From: Rutstroemia sp. NJR-2017a BVV2
Taxonomy: Eukaryota; Ascomycota; Leotiomycetes; Helotiales; Rutstroemiaceae
Reading direction: 5' to 3'
DNA length: 64,000 bases
Assembly: GCA_002946415.1 (NCBI GenBank)
Contig: NJPS01000048.1
Location: 744,001-808,000 of the forward strand
The notes beneath the pieces were generated by a model that had not been told where the DNA came from, ran no database searches, and worked only from the letters and a program-made list of their open reading frames with translations. How positions within the stretch are numbered: position 1 is the first letter of the stretch; every line of letters starts with the position of its first letter. The translations under genes were made by a program, and so were the position numbers. Below are positions 21,541 to 33,284 of this stretch, piece by piece.

Positions 21541-24359
21541 TCATCTCTCAAATTTGATAGGATGATCAAACTGCATGGTGTGGTTCATAAAATTATCAAT
21601 CTCCGTCAACCCATCTGTCTCCAAACTGTGCATTAATTCCATCTGTTGTTCCTGACTCAGACTTCCTGATCGTAAACCCATATCATAGCCTTGCTCAGAA
21701 AACAGGTGTGGAGGGAAGGAATAGTATTCCGGTTGATTGAAGTAGGAGGAGTCAGTTGCGAGAGGGTGTTGGACTGGTGGTAATGATGTCTGGACTTGCA
21801 TCTGAGATTGAGGATGAGGTGGAGCAGGTGCAGGGTTCCAATTCATTGGGTAGGATGATGGTTGTGTAAAGTCAGGGGGGAAGTAGCTAAAGCGTCGGTC
21901 GGATTGGCCGCTTGAAGGACTAACGAAGATGGAATTTGATCGAAATGAGGGTTGAATATGAGGTAAAGGGTGGTTATATTCGAACGGCGGTATTTGCTCC
22001 GGTATTTGGTTAAAGACATATCCAAACTGGGGTGGTGGCTGATATTTGTTGTGTTGTGGGTGAGGAATAGAAGCTGAGGTTGCGCTAGAATGGTCCGAAG
22101 CAGATGGCGAGTTTGCATCGGTAAGAGAGGATGGTGGAGAAGTCGCAGAGAATGATGATGCTGGGTTGGAACTGTCGCTATTCTCGTAGCTTTTAAGACA
22201 TGCTTTCGCTATCTTGACATAAAGATCTGAGATGGATTGTGTTCCCGGCCATCGTTCACGACATTGAGCGATTGTGTCCAGAGCAGTTTCTATGTGATCC
22301 TCAATCTCCTCCTTGGAGTGTAGTGAACGTACTTCGGGGTATGATATTGACCACAGAATGGTGTTGATCGTCATAAAAAGAGAAAGCAGAAATGGCCATG
22401 TAATATCAACCATAGATGCTTTCACAGACGCATGTTGCGATACTATGTTACTCGCCGCTGCATCATAGCACTTCATAGCCGAGCGAAACGAGGGGTGGGG
22501 GACTTGTGGTGACGGACGGAATAGGAAAACAATCATGGTGTTATATCGCACGTTAAACCTGCAAATTTGTCAGCACAAGCTCAGCGGCTCTTTTCGGAAT
22601 ATGTGTGTAAGATCAGGCAGGCCTTTGAGAAATTATGGAAGGAGTGGATGCATACCAAGGCTTACTCCAGTTGGGAGTTTCTGGAGATCTATCGACCCAG
22701 TCCCTTAACTTTTGCATCATTTCAGCATACCAAGGATGATCCTCATTTTGTGGCTCAGACCTCTTCCGTAAATACAACATTCTCCGTATTTCGGCTTGCA
22801 ATAGTCTCATGCGTAGGAAATGGATGGATAACTGCTTTTTCTCAGATACCGGACCAGGAAGTATACCGTCAGCAGTAATGTATTCATCATCGACCGTCTC
22901 GAAAAATCCAAGGTCCAGATGATCTTTACCAGTGGCAAACCCGTTCGGTCTACCCATTGAATGCGCCAAGCCGAATTCCATCGACAGGACGATCCAGGAG
23001 AGCCTACGCCGCATGTCGAGCTGTAATGGGTTGACCATACCAAGTGAGACTCCTTGACTGATGGTTTTCTCCTCGGCTAATCCGAGTTGTTGGCACAATC
23101 TTGTGGCAAGTCCAACGATGTAATATATAGCGGTACGTGTAGGAGTCAGCATCGAGTATTGTGCAATCAAAACAAGACATTGTAAGGTCTTGATATCTTT
23201 GGGTCGAATCACGTCTTCGATGTAACTCATTGCAGCCAAATAGTAGCTGTCGGCGAGGCCAGCGTACTGTATATCAAGCTTTTGCATGCTGATTGCTAGA
23301 ACCATACGAAGGACGAAATTCTTGTAGGGGTCATTAGAACCATCGTACACATCCTGGAGATCCTTAGCAAAGCTAGGCTCGTGGAGAGTAGGTAGCATAT
23401 ATTGGGCTATAATAGATAGTTAGTGACAGGCAAATAAAATTGAAGTTTGGTAATATCAACAAGAAGCGTTCAATTGTCTTAAAATCTGTGAGGTTCACTA
23501 CAACAGCGCACCATCAAACCCGATTTTAGTCGATCTTCTGCTCCCCGAAAGTCTCGCAACAAGATACCTAAGGGGCTTTCGTATGATACTGAACAGCTCG
23601 GCTGGTTGGGGTAGGAAGAAAAGATACCAGAAGAAAATTGACGACCGACCTTTCTGGTTGAATACCTCAACTAATTTGTCGGTCACTAAACGACTAGGCA
23701 GTGTTGGTGCTGGAACAGCGGATATCATGGGATAAGATTTCTTTCGTTCCATGGCTGTATCTGGTGATTGTGCAGGAGTTCGTCGTTGCCGCACCTCAGG
23801 CACAAGCTCTCGGATACTTCTTGTGTCTGTGTATTTCTTTGCTTCTTCCATCACTATGCGGGTCATCGCAATGCCACTCGAAGGTCCCAAAAACCTTGGT
23901 GTCTCATCATCTTCATGAAGGCGCACAAGCCCTCCTGGCCGCACAATATCTTCTGTGTCTCCTTCTTCCTCGACAAGTTGGCTAAGTTCCGCTTCCAGTG
24001 CCCGGACTTTGTCTTGCAGTCGTATCACATATGTCCTAGAAATCCTCTTCCCTTTCGTCGTGTCGAAGTATTCGCATATGGCGCCTGCTCGTTCACAAGG
24101 TAGACATCGTGGTAAATTGGGATCGCACCGCGTCTTCCGCTAAGTGGTGGAGAAGATGTTAGTACGTCTGAGTCGAGCAATGGAAATCGGTAAATAATCT
24201 ACGAACCTGGCGACATCTACAACAAGCAGTCAATGTGTGCGCGATCCTCGGCGAGTTTTCCTCGCTTTCGTGTGAACTCTCTCTGGCGTGGGAAGATTTA
24301 GCCTCTCGAGCTCTGTTGACAGAGCCTAAGGCTTGTCGGAATAAGTCTGCTGTGTCCAT
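21541..24359 (-). CDS. Zn2Cys6 transcription factor with fungal-specific TF domain (I)
   Basis: Exons 24359-24207, 24139-23650, 23406-22656 and 22558-21541 give 803 residues. The zinc cluster is C46-x2-C49-x6-C56-x6-C63-x2-C66-x6-C73, interrupted by intron 1 between Gln51 and Arg52. A short coiled-coil (RLQDKVRALEAELSQL) follows at about 95-110. The middle homology region (PF04082-type) starts at about 215 with AQYMLPTLHEPSF and includes LQCLVLIAQYSML, GLATRLCQQLGL and DMRRRLSWIVLSMEFGLAHSMGRP. The C-terminus is Pro/Ser/Gln-rich, as in activation regions. It is a nuclear DNA-binding regulator; targets are unknown. Intron 2 is unusually long (243 nt) with a weak GTCGGT donor, and intron 1 uses GTTCGT; both junctions are forced by the domain alignment. 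Divergent from a second Zn2Cys6 gene. Confidence 0.9.
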
Positions 24360-27147
24360 TGACCTAGATAATACAGATTCGAATGAGCAAGAGGCAGGTG
24401 TTTGTTATGGCGCTAAGCTTTCATAAGGCTTATCATTGCCAGAGAAGGCTGTCAATCACGAAAAGTCGTCACCAAGAACATAAGTGTGTATCACAAAGGC
24501 CGAAACAGCTGCGGTTGTAAGATACTGTATGTCCAAGGTTGTATTGCAGAAAAGTTATTAATTAATCCAGGCCCATGCGGGAGGATTGCGCCAAAAGAAA
24601 GGAGGGCTCGATCGTTAGGGTGGCATATTGGAAGGATGGATCTTGACCGTTGAAGAATTTGGGGGCGATTGACGCGAAAAGCAAGTGGAGAGAGGGGAGA
24701 TAGGCTGTTACTGAGTACAATACAGAGCGATCGATTCGCCGTACTGTACGACCATGCCCGTTACCAGATTGAACCTTACTCTGTAAACATTTTGACATAT
24801 CCCCCGCGCTCAAAAAATTGTGGCGCATCGCCAACCAATGCTCCGTACTTTTGTCCAGGTACAACCCAGTAACAAGGCTCGAATCTTTCTGAGACACAGA
24901 GCCACTACAAGCAGATCTACTCAAGGAGTTACAGAGGTATGGTTCTACGAGGTTGGCGTACAAGTACTCATGGTGTGGGTACTGGGCGGTAATCTCTTAC
25001 TCGCTCGTGCTCCGCTTGCTCCCGACACTATCAGTTGGTGTTGATCCTGGGCCGAGATTGGGGATGCCTGCCTAGGTACGAGTTGAGGACCGAATGATGG
25101 GCCTACTTCGCACTTACTGATGTCTTTGAGTCTGCCTCCTTCTGCTTCCGTGCGAGTAGGGGATGGAGGATGGAGGATGGACCTGCTAGCAAGCTTGAGC
25201 ACCATACTCGATGAAAGGAGACTACGACAGAGTAGACCATCAATGAGCAATAAGGCAATGATCAGACGATGCCCCGATACCGTCATGAAGGATCAATAAG
25301 ACCGACCCAGGCACAGAGAGTATTGTGCAGCACTGTATCAATGCTCAAAGCGAAGAATACGTAACATAACTACCTGATCTGTGCAATCTGTGCAGCTTTC
25401 ACAACACAGACAGAATGCTGTGCCTTGCCTTACAGTGAGAAGCCATGTAGAATTCGGAAGGTTCAAGGTAAAGATCGCATTGCAGCCATATTCAATCCTT
25501 CTAGAACGCCTCGTCTCCCTTTCTTCTCCTTGGAACTTGGGCTCCTTTTCCTTCGCCCTTCGCCACTTAAGGATTGCATCCATCATGCACAAGTCGAATC
25601 ATCCCCAAACAATAAATGCATTGATTACGGTTGATTGAAACATGGGATCCGGCACAAGTGAGGCGTATAGCTGTTCAAGACAAAATAGTTGCAATGGAAC
25701 CTTCCTTTTGGCATGTCTTCCGGTGAACTAATCGGTTAATGAACCAAAGAAAATTTCTTCTAGAACTGTTCCAAGGTTCTTCGCTGGCACGGCTGGCACA
25801 TATTGGTCACGGGACGGCAACAATAGCGGGTGGAGGTCGCCGTGTACTTATGAGCTAGGTACAGAACTTAACATCTGTATGATAAGGAACTATTTGGGTA
25901 AACAGATCATCTACATTCACCTCAGCAATACTACGTAGAGGTCTTGTTACTAGGTGATACATCGCGCCGACTGCGAATCCTCGTCTTACCGATTCGGAAA
26001 ATAGTATTCGTTCGTCCACCTTTACTTCTTTTTCCCTTGCATTTTACCCTGTACGGCCTCAACGACTCCCAATCCTCACCACCTGCCACCTACCTGCATG
26101 ATCTTCTAGTGGGGCGTGGAACCCAAAAGATCTCTAACTCGCTCATCCTCTACCTATAAGAACTTGCCGAGTCCCGAACGGACGGCTGCGCTCAAGGTTG
26201 TGCAGTGACGCGTTTACGAGCAGATTTTGGGTAGAACGGTTGCTGCAAGCTGTACGGTCACTCCGAAGCTGCCAAACCTCGTCCTTCTAGCCGCGCCCCT
26301 TGTCTATAAAGGTACCAGGCACGAAGCAGTAGTCTTTGTTGCGGTTGTTGATGTCGTTGTTGGACAAGGAGGGACTCATACGACGACGGTGGCACTCGAA
26401 ATTTGGTGGAGGCAAAACGCTCCCTGACCCATCAATACATAACCTTAATCCTTCGACTCAGAGACCTCCCATGGCAGCGGCGGGACGTTGAATTTATTCG
26501 AGAAGTTGCCCAACCCAAACGATCTATCAATAAATAGACAAGGGCATGAATCCTTCCTCACTGCAACTTTTCGCATATCCTTGGACCCCGCCTTGAGACG
26601 ATCCAGACGGATCAATACTCTGGCTTCCGCTTTAACTTTGTCAGCGCACCCGTTGGGATAACCAGCTCCAATCTTATACAATGTGGGTAGCTATTTTCCA
26701 CTTTTGCGCGCTTCTGTGGAGCAACATGTCCTTTTCGACTTGATGCCTTTGCCGGCATCGTGACTTTGAGAAGGAATCTCCGCATGACGATTCTCAGGGA
26801 CTACCAATATTTTGGTTCCATTATCCCAATCATTTGGGTAATGCGATAACAATCTTGTCGGGGACGCCGCAGTCAAATGACGACAATGCTTAGATTGTCC
26901 CTTGCATTATCTTGCAGTATGTCTCTGTGGCCGAGAACTCAAAAGCACCGACATTTGGCAATTATCGACCTCCATGTTTTCGTCAGCATATAGGCCTTGC
27001 ATTTGGGTCCTCTCTGGTTTCTGTCCGGCTGACATTCCTTCGTAGTTAAGTCACTCTAGCAAGAATCGGAAATGGCACTTCAAAACTAAAGAACCATTGT
27101 TCAAAAAGCCTCAACCAACCTGAATCGAAGAAATTAGCAACGCCGCA
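24360..27147. promoter_or_regulatory. 2.8 kb gene-poor interval between two divergent Zn2Cys6 genes
   Basis: The largest such gap in the window, between two divergent regulator starts. It should contain both promoters. I find no transposon ends, no recognised protein and no RNA gene. A minus-strand ATG frame at 24945-25286 (113 aa) begins with a hydrophobic segment, but has low-complexity content and no family match. A GGATGGA trinucleotide-like run lies near 25165-25183. Long regulatory regions are common for regulator genes. Confidence 0.55.
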
Positions 27148-29348
27148 ATGCATCGAGCCGGTCAAAGTGCAGCAGATACCCCGCTCCTTCGAGTATCAAG
27201 GCCAGTATCTGCTTGCTCGAGATGTGAGTTTGAGCGGAGCAGTGCCGGAAAGCAGAGAGCTAACATAGTACATACAGGTCGAGCCGCAAAAATTAAGGTT
27301 AGAAGGGATTCTTTTGTATTTAAGTGGACTAACTGACAGATTATCAAGTGCGACGGTAAATTGCCCGCTTGTACAGCCTGTGAGAAGTCAGGGCGTGTGA
27401 AAGAATGCTCGAGTGCGAACGATCAATTTGCAAAGGGGAAGGAGAGGAGGTCTGTATAAGTCTGGCTCAATTGCCTATTGTATTACTAACAGATACCAGT
27501 TATGTTGCCTCTCTTGAGTCAAGAGTCGAAAAGCTGGAGAAGCGATTGGCTTATGCCAAACTACGAAAGGCATCAGTTGCAATGCATGATGTTGATGGTC
27601 CGCCTACAGAGTTGCCGGATAGAAAGGATTCCCTGGCGACTATAAGAGCTGCTATACATGGAAAGGCTGCTAGGAAGAGAGAGGCTGCAGATGTGAACGA
27701 ACTTGTTTCTGATTTTGGATTTCTGTGGGTTTTTGGTAGAGCTCTTATCAACAGGTCATACTGACTAATACAGAACCGTCCATGCTACAACACGCGATTT
27801 CGAGGCTTCTACGACGAATATGACTTTCGCTAGGCTCATACTCTCCGCAACCAAAAACGATGAAGTTCCTGAACCCAGATCTTTACAGCTCCCACAGAGG
27901 TTTGTCGCGACAACTCTGGTTCAGTATTACTTAGACAACATCTTCGCCCTCTTTCCTGTCTTCCCGGAGACGGCTCTATTCAATGCAATGGATAAAATAT
28001 ATCAAGGTGGCAGCCAACCAGTCACCGACTTTGAATATTGGATCTTCTACATGGCCCTTGCTATTTCATCTACGGCACAATCTCGTAGTAATTCAGATTC
28101 ATATTATAATGAGGGCGTCTCCTGGATTGGACGAGCATTAACATATGCCGATGAAGTTCTTGTTCCAGGCTATGTGTCACAGATACAGGCGCTCGTACTT
28201 TTCGTTCAATATGCAATGCTAGACCCAGCTCATTTCGACAGCTGGCAACTTATTGGCTTCGCGTGTCGAGCAATCATTGATTTGGGCCTCCATCAAGATC
28301 TGCCAAAGGAGCAGCAGACCGACAAGAATGCTGTAGACATGCGTAGGAGGGTGTTTTACTGCGTCTATACTCTTGACAGGTAAGGGGGGCATCCAGTCCT
28401 TTTATATTTTGGACATTTTTAACATACGGCAGGTCGATCAGTATGGTACACGCGAGAGCATTTGCTTTTACAGACGACTCATCCAGCGTTGCATATCCAT
28501 CCATGCCAGTTACAGTACTTAACATAGATAGAAAGGATTCCGTCTCAGGCCCTCAGTCTATGGAAACCGCTCATCTACTTTGGCAACTACGGCGTGCTCA
28601 ATCGAGTTGGTACCAGGAGCTCTTTCAATCCAGTCGTGAGCCGCTACCACAAGGTTCGAATTACATATGGAGAATGTGCCAGGAAATGCGGGAATGGTCC
28701 GATTCGTTCCCTGACTCATTACCACTTGTTTTCAAGGACTTTTTTGATTTAGAACTTCTCTATAGCTACGTTTATTGTCTTGCGCCGTCATGCCGCGTTC
28801 ATGTTGTTTCGGATTACGCAAAAGGCTTGATCTTCGAATATGCTATCGCATATATGCAGAAGATTTTCCCCATCAGCCAAGACCCCATAAACACTGCATT
28901 TTATACATACCATGATGCATTAAGAGTGTACTTCGTCGGGAGCCAGCTCATGGCCGTACTTTCAAACAACCAGGATCAATTGCTCAGTGGAATAGCCATG
29001 TCTTATCCTCCTGCTGGAATCGGATCTCCACCACCTATGCCTCCGCCTACGATAAATGGCACCGATAATACCAACAGGAGTCTCAATTGTATTCATCATA
29101 TAAAAGAGACATTAAGAACTTTCGGGCAGCGGTGGGAGGACTCCAAAGCTCTTCTATCGAGCTTTGAAGCTCAGGCAGAGCCAGTCATTGCGTCTTTATA
29201 CATACGGAAGCAACTTATCAAGGATGGTTCCCCAGCTAGACACAGTCCACCTTATTTACAGCAAGCTGGATATGATCAGAGGGTTTACCATATCAAGAAC
29301 GAGTGGGCGGATGCAAACCCGGTATTCAACAATCCGAATATGCACTGA
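27148..29348 (+). CDS. Zn2Cys6 transcription factor with fungal-specific TF domain (II)
   Basis: Six exons (27148-27223, 27278-27297, 27349-27449, 27500-27724, 27774-28379, 28433-29348) give 647 residues. The zinc cluster, C23-x2-C26-x6-C33-x6-C40-x2-C43-x8-C52, is spread over three exons, one of only 20 nt; only this splicing restores the spacing. A leucine-type coiled-coil (YVASLESRVEKLEKRLAYA) follows at about 66-84. The fungal TF domain runs from about 160 (VQYYLDNIFALFPVFP) through LVLFVQYAML, SWQLIGFACRAIIDLGLHQD and DMRRRVFYCVYTLDRSISM. It belongs to the same broad superfamily as the divergent neighbour, but the two are not close copies. Pathway unknown. Exon 3 ends at a weak GTCTGT donor; introns are 49-54 nt. 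Confidence 0.9.
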
Positions 29349-29769
29349 CGGGGCGATGGACCTGGGGTATAACATATCTACGATTTAATGAGTAAAATAT
29401 CAACGCTACTTGATCATACCGCCAGAGCTCGAAGTAGATGTATTGTGCGGCATTTGTGTCGTGAATCGCACCTACTTCATGAGGATACTGTACCAAGAAC
29501 TGCAGGAGTTTATGTGCACTCCACTTTCGTCCCTTCCTTGTGTACTGGAAGTGTTGTTTATCATTCCTCGTCACCCTCTGTAGAAGTCCAGTTCACTTTT
29601 ACATCCATCTCTCCATCGCTATTCATCAACATTTTGATTAGGACGTCCGTCACGTATCATTAATACGCTTTTGGACATCAATATCATTCTACGTTTTACC
29701 ATTTTTCTCTATCGAACGCTTTTAAGCTTTCTCCTTACGAGTCATATATCTTACGCATTATCATTTGCA
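29349..29769. promoter_or_regulatory. Interval upstream of the two-pass membrane protein gene
   Basis: About 420 bp; 3' flank of the Zn2Cys6 gene on the left, promoter and leader of the next gene on the right. T/C-rich in the right half. Nothing else is recognised. Confidence 0.5.
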
Positions 29770-32037
29770 ATGTGAGTACACCACCATTTTTTCGTGAAGT
29801 GATTTTGTCTAAAAACCATAGGCCGCCACCACTTGACGCACCGACGAAAGGCAGGCGACCAGATACTTCTTCTAGTGGCTATACCGCCTGTAAAATAGCT
29901 TTCAAGGTTATGCTGATTGCTCTCGTTTTATGTGTTGCCCTTTTACCTGCAGCGACGGTGAAAAATTCTCATGCCATTCATTCCGCTTTGGTCGCCCTCG
30001 AGCCCACAATCGATACTGTCAAGTTTAATGACCTAGCCCAGGCTGATCCTCATCCGGGTCTTCTCAGAAAGACCAGCAAACCCCTCGTTCATCAACCGCG
30101 AGACTCAACATATGTTGGCACTGCATTGCTTGGTGGCTGCGCTGCCGACTGTATGTATAAAGAGTATGGCGTAACCGGCATGGTGATAGATTGCCCCCCA
30201 GAGGAATGGCTGGTACTTGATAATGCAATCGACGCCTTCGCATTATTTGCTAGTCTATGTGCTCATGCCTGCAACTCGACTGGCATTCATGATCTTGGTG
30301 GGATTTCCCATATTTCCGCACAGACATAATACTAATTGTGATATAGTCCAGCATATGATGGAACCTTTCCGGGAGTGCTCCAGACGATACCAGCTGACAG
30401 AGTCAGATGCTAATAACAGGACCTCTGAGGAGTCAGAGGAACAATCCACCAAACAACAAGTAGAACAAACTGAAGCGTTGGTAGATGATGAGTGTGATAG
30501 GAATCGAAGCCCATTCTGTGGGCCGTTCCTTGATTTTTTACCTCCTGTTCAGTCGTCGTCAGATCACCAGAAGAGATCTGAAGAAGCAGAAACCAAATAT
30601 TGTCCCTCTCGTTCCCGAATTCGCGGTTCATGCCAAAAAATCATTCATTCGAAATCTGAAGATCAGGAGGCACTACATACTAGATTCTTGCGGCGAACAG
30701 ACGGTGTTCCGCCTGGTGCAGAACCAGAAGAGATTCAGACGTGCTCCTACACAGCCAAGGTCAAAAATGGAGGCACATGTCCTGCGATTCCTCCACCAGA
30801 GTTCGTCTCCGACCCGCACCTTGCCCTCATCTCAGGAGGATCAATGGAAGGACGACAAGAAAGTCAGCTACCCGAACTTGATGTTTCCCAAAGGCAAGCC
30901 GAAGAGCGATGTAAACCTTGTAACGGCAATGAGCTTGAATTTGAGAGGATCGACGACGTTACAGAATGCCCCTGCGAAGATTCATCAGTCAAGCCAGTCG
31001 TATCTTTCCCTAAGGCCGGCAACAGATGTCCAAAGGGCCAAAAGCCTATGAACAGATACTGCCGCAAGAACCTCAACAACCACAAACCCTTTACTCCTCA
31101 ATCTGACACAGTGCTTGGAGACCTTGCCGAACAACGTACGCTCATTAATAAATATCTTCATGGCACCGAACAGAACGATAAAAGTGACTCTGCTCTATAC
31201 AGCAAGATCGGACTCCGCATCCGCGAAATCTGGCCCGCAGAATGGACACCCAAAACGGAAGAAGACTGCAATCGATTCCGCAACGAAGTATCCAAATACA
31301 ACGAATGTCTCACAGAAGTTGGCCACAGAAATGTCGGCGTGAAAATGATTCTCGGATTCCTAATGCTAGCGGGCGTTAGTTCTGTGGTCTTCTTCGTCGT
31401 GACGTGTATTGGAAGAGCGGTAAGACCGAAGGCGCGACCATTTACGGTTGAGGAGATGGAAGCAGGTGGACAGAATTGGTATGGCAAGGGAGGTATGAAT
31501 GGTGATAGGTGGGCTAGGGGGGTGCCGCTTCCGGATGAGATGAGGATGGTGGAGGATAATTGTAGGGGACATAGTTTGGTGGAGTGTTCGACTTCGACGG
31601 GAGATGGGCACGCCAATCCGAATGCGAATGTGAATGCGAATGGAAGCTGGGCGAAGAAGTTTATTCCGAAGAGGGCGAGCTCGCAACTAGCTGGTGGGCA
31701 GAAGGTGCAGTGGGAATCGGGTACGGGCACAAAAGCGGAAATGCAAAATGAGGCGCCGAGAATTCCATCGTTGCAGTTACCACATGCGGAGTTAGCCACT
31801 GTAAGGAAGGCGAGTGGACTGGCAGAGGGGACAATAGGAAGGAGCTGGAGAAGGGATGGTTATCAAGAAAAACAGGTGGGAGTTCAAGAGGAGGATGGCC
31901 CCGTGAATGCTAGCGAGGTTACGGTTGTGATTGCCCGTGAGTATGGAATGGGGACCGATACCAAGCGCGAGACGGATACGATGACGGGGATGAGCAGTGG
32001 TGCTACCATTAAAAATGATACGAATGCCGTGCTTTGA
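29770..32037 (+). CDS. Orphan two-pass membrane protein with acidic Cys-containing ectodomain
   Basis: Proposed exons 29770-29771, 29822-30297 and 30347-32037 give 722 residues. The initiation codon is assembled as AT|G across a 50-nt intron with a perfect GTGAGT donor; otherwise the first in-frame ATG is only at 29911, inside the first hydrophobic segment. Predicted order: a polar N-terminal tail of about 25 residues; TM1 at about 26-48 (IAFKVMLIALVLCVALL); a mainly polar, acidic region of about 440 residues with scattered cysteines; TM2 at about 491-516 (MILGFLMLAGVSSVVFFVV); and a C-terminal tail of about 200 residues with an Asn-rich NPNANVNANG patch. No enzyme or receptor domain is recognised. 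The intron at 30298-30346 is phase 1 and consistent. Topology and function are inference only. Confidence 0.75.
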
Positions 32038-32536
32038 GCTGAGGTCGTTGACGAGTTATTGTGTTCGAGCCTTGTGGATAGGTTCATCTGTTGTCAACCG
32101 ATGAGGGGGTTGTTATTATTCTTATGAGTTTCTAGGTTTTCTTTTTGGTCGAAGTGCTCAGAGTAGCCTTTGATCGAGGCAGCTATGTGCCGTAGCTGTG
32201 ATTTTCATTGGTCGTAGGTCTGGGACGTTGGTCGACATACTATTGTCGGCCTGCTTCCCTGTGTTTGTGGTCCACATGATTATGATTCATGGTTATGGCT
32301 TAATGGCTTATGGGTTATGGTTCATGTTCTTATGAAATTCGTTTGGACGGGCAGAAATAGGTTTTAGAAGACATTCCTCAGTAAAATTCACGGAATTAGT
32401 TACTGCAGTCAGTGTTGTATGTGATTGCATATGTGAACCCTTAACCCTTCCCATCCCTTCAGCTTTTCTCTACAATCTCTATCTACCCTCTGCTCTATAA
32501 CCTTCCTTCTACCGTCTCATTTTCACATTGACTTAC
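32038..32536. other. Convergent 3' interval with TTATGG-rich stretch
   Basis: About 500 bp between convergent genes. At about 32280-32335 a loose repetition of TTATGG/TTCATG-type hexamers occurs on the plus strand. No gene is supported. Confidence 0.5.
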
Positions 32537-33284
32537 TCATGGATCCTTAGCTATCGGTTGCCTAATCATAGCCCAATTCCTACCTATCCCCAGCTCCTCT
32601 CCCAAGTCCTTCTCCATAACATCTACTTCCTTGAACCCAAGCTTCTTATACAAAGGGCGTCCAGCCACCGTAGCTTCTAGGTACGTCTTTTGGCCCGCAG
32701 CATCAGCCCAGGCAAGACCATGGGAAAGAAGAAGATTCCCGACACCCCGGCGTTGGTAGCTTGGAGAGACCGTAATGAAGTACACCACTAGCTGGAGAAT
32801 GAGTGATCTGCTGCAAAGGAAGATAAAAGAAAAAGCAAACATGTTACGTACAATACATATCCTCCTTTTGATACCACTTCTCCCTCATTCTCTCCCAGCC
32901 CGCCGACTTCCATTCACAGATCTCGATGTTCGATCCTGCGGGGAACTTGCTCTTCCCTTCTTCCTTTTCTCGCTGTTCTTTTTCCTTTTCTAAACGCTCT
33001 TTTTCTTTCTCCTCTTCTGTGAGTGTGTGTGGCATTCCCCAATGCGTCCATCCGGCAACGGTTCCCGTGGATGTGTCGACCATTTTCCAGGACTGTGTGT
33101 GAGGTGAGTCGAGGTACTTGCTGAATGCATTCTTGACATGGGCGTGAAGTGTAGCGGGACCGACTTGGGATTCGGGCCACCGCGCGTGAAGGAATGGGTC
33201 GTTGGCGAATGAGTCTCGCCATATGTCTGTTAGGACGGGCAGGTCGGCATGGGTACAGGGTTGGATGGAGAATGCTGATGACAT
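32537..33284 (-). CDS. GNAT-family N-acetyltransferase
   Basis: Exons 33284-32852 and 32787-32537 give 227 residues. The N-terminus (FSIQPCTHADLPVLTDIWRDSF) is a typical GNAT beta1-alpha1 opening. Motif A is ITVSPSYQRRGVGNLLL, with the acetyl-CoA pyrophosphate loop Q-R-R-G-V-G at about 156-161. It is followed by TYLEATVAGRPLYKKLGF, the usual motif B with the xLYxxLGF ending. An unusual Glu/Lys-rich insertion (about 90-112, such as EEEKEKERLEKEKEQREKEE) sits between beta3 and beta4. Substrate is unknown; it resembles small-molecule acetyltransferases of fungi. The junction at Y144 to L145 uses a GTACGT donor and the second of two nearby AGs; I chose the phase-consistent one. Cytosolic, no signal peptide. 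Confidence 0.88.

Noticed and set aside
24945..25286. 113-codon minus-strand frame with hydrophobic N-terminus
   Set aside because: It begins with a real ATG and a signal-like stretch, but the rest is low-complexity and no family or splice extension is seen. Support is too weak to call a secreted protein.
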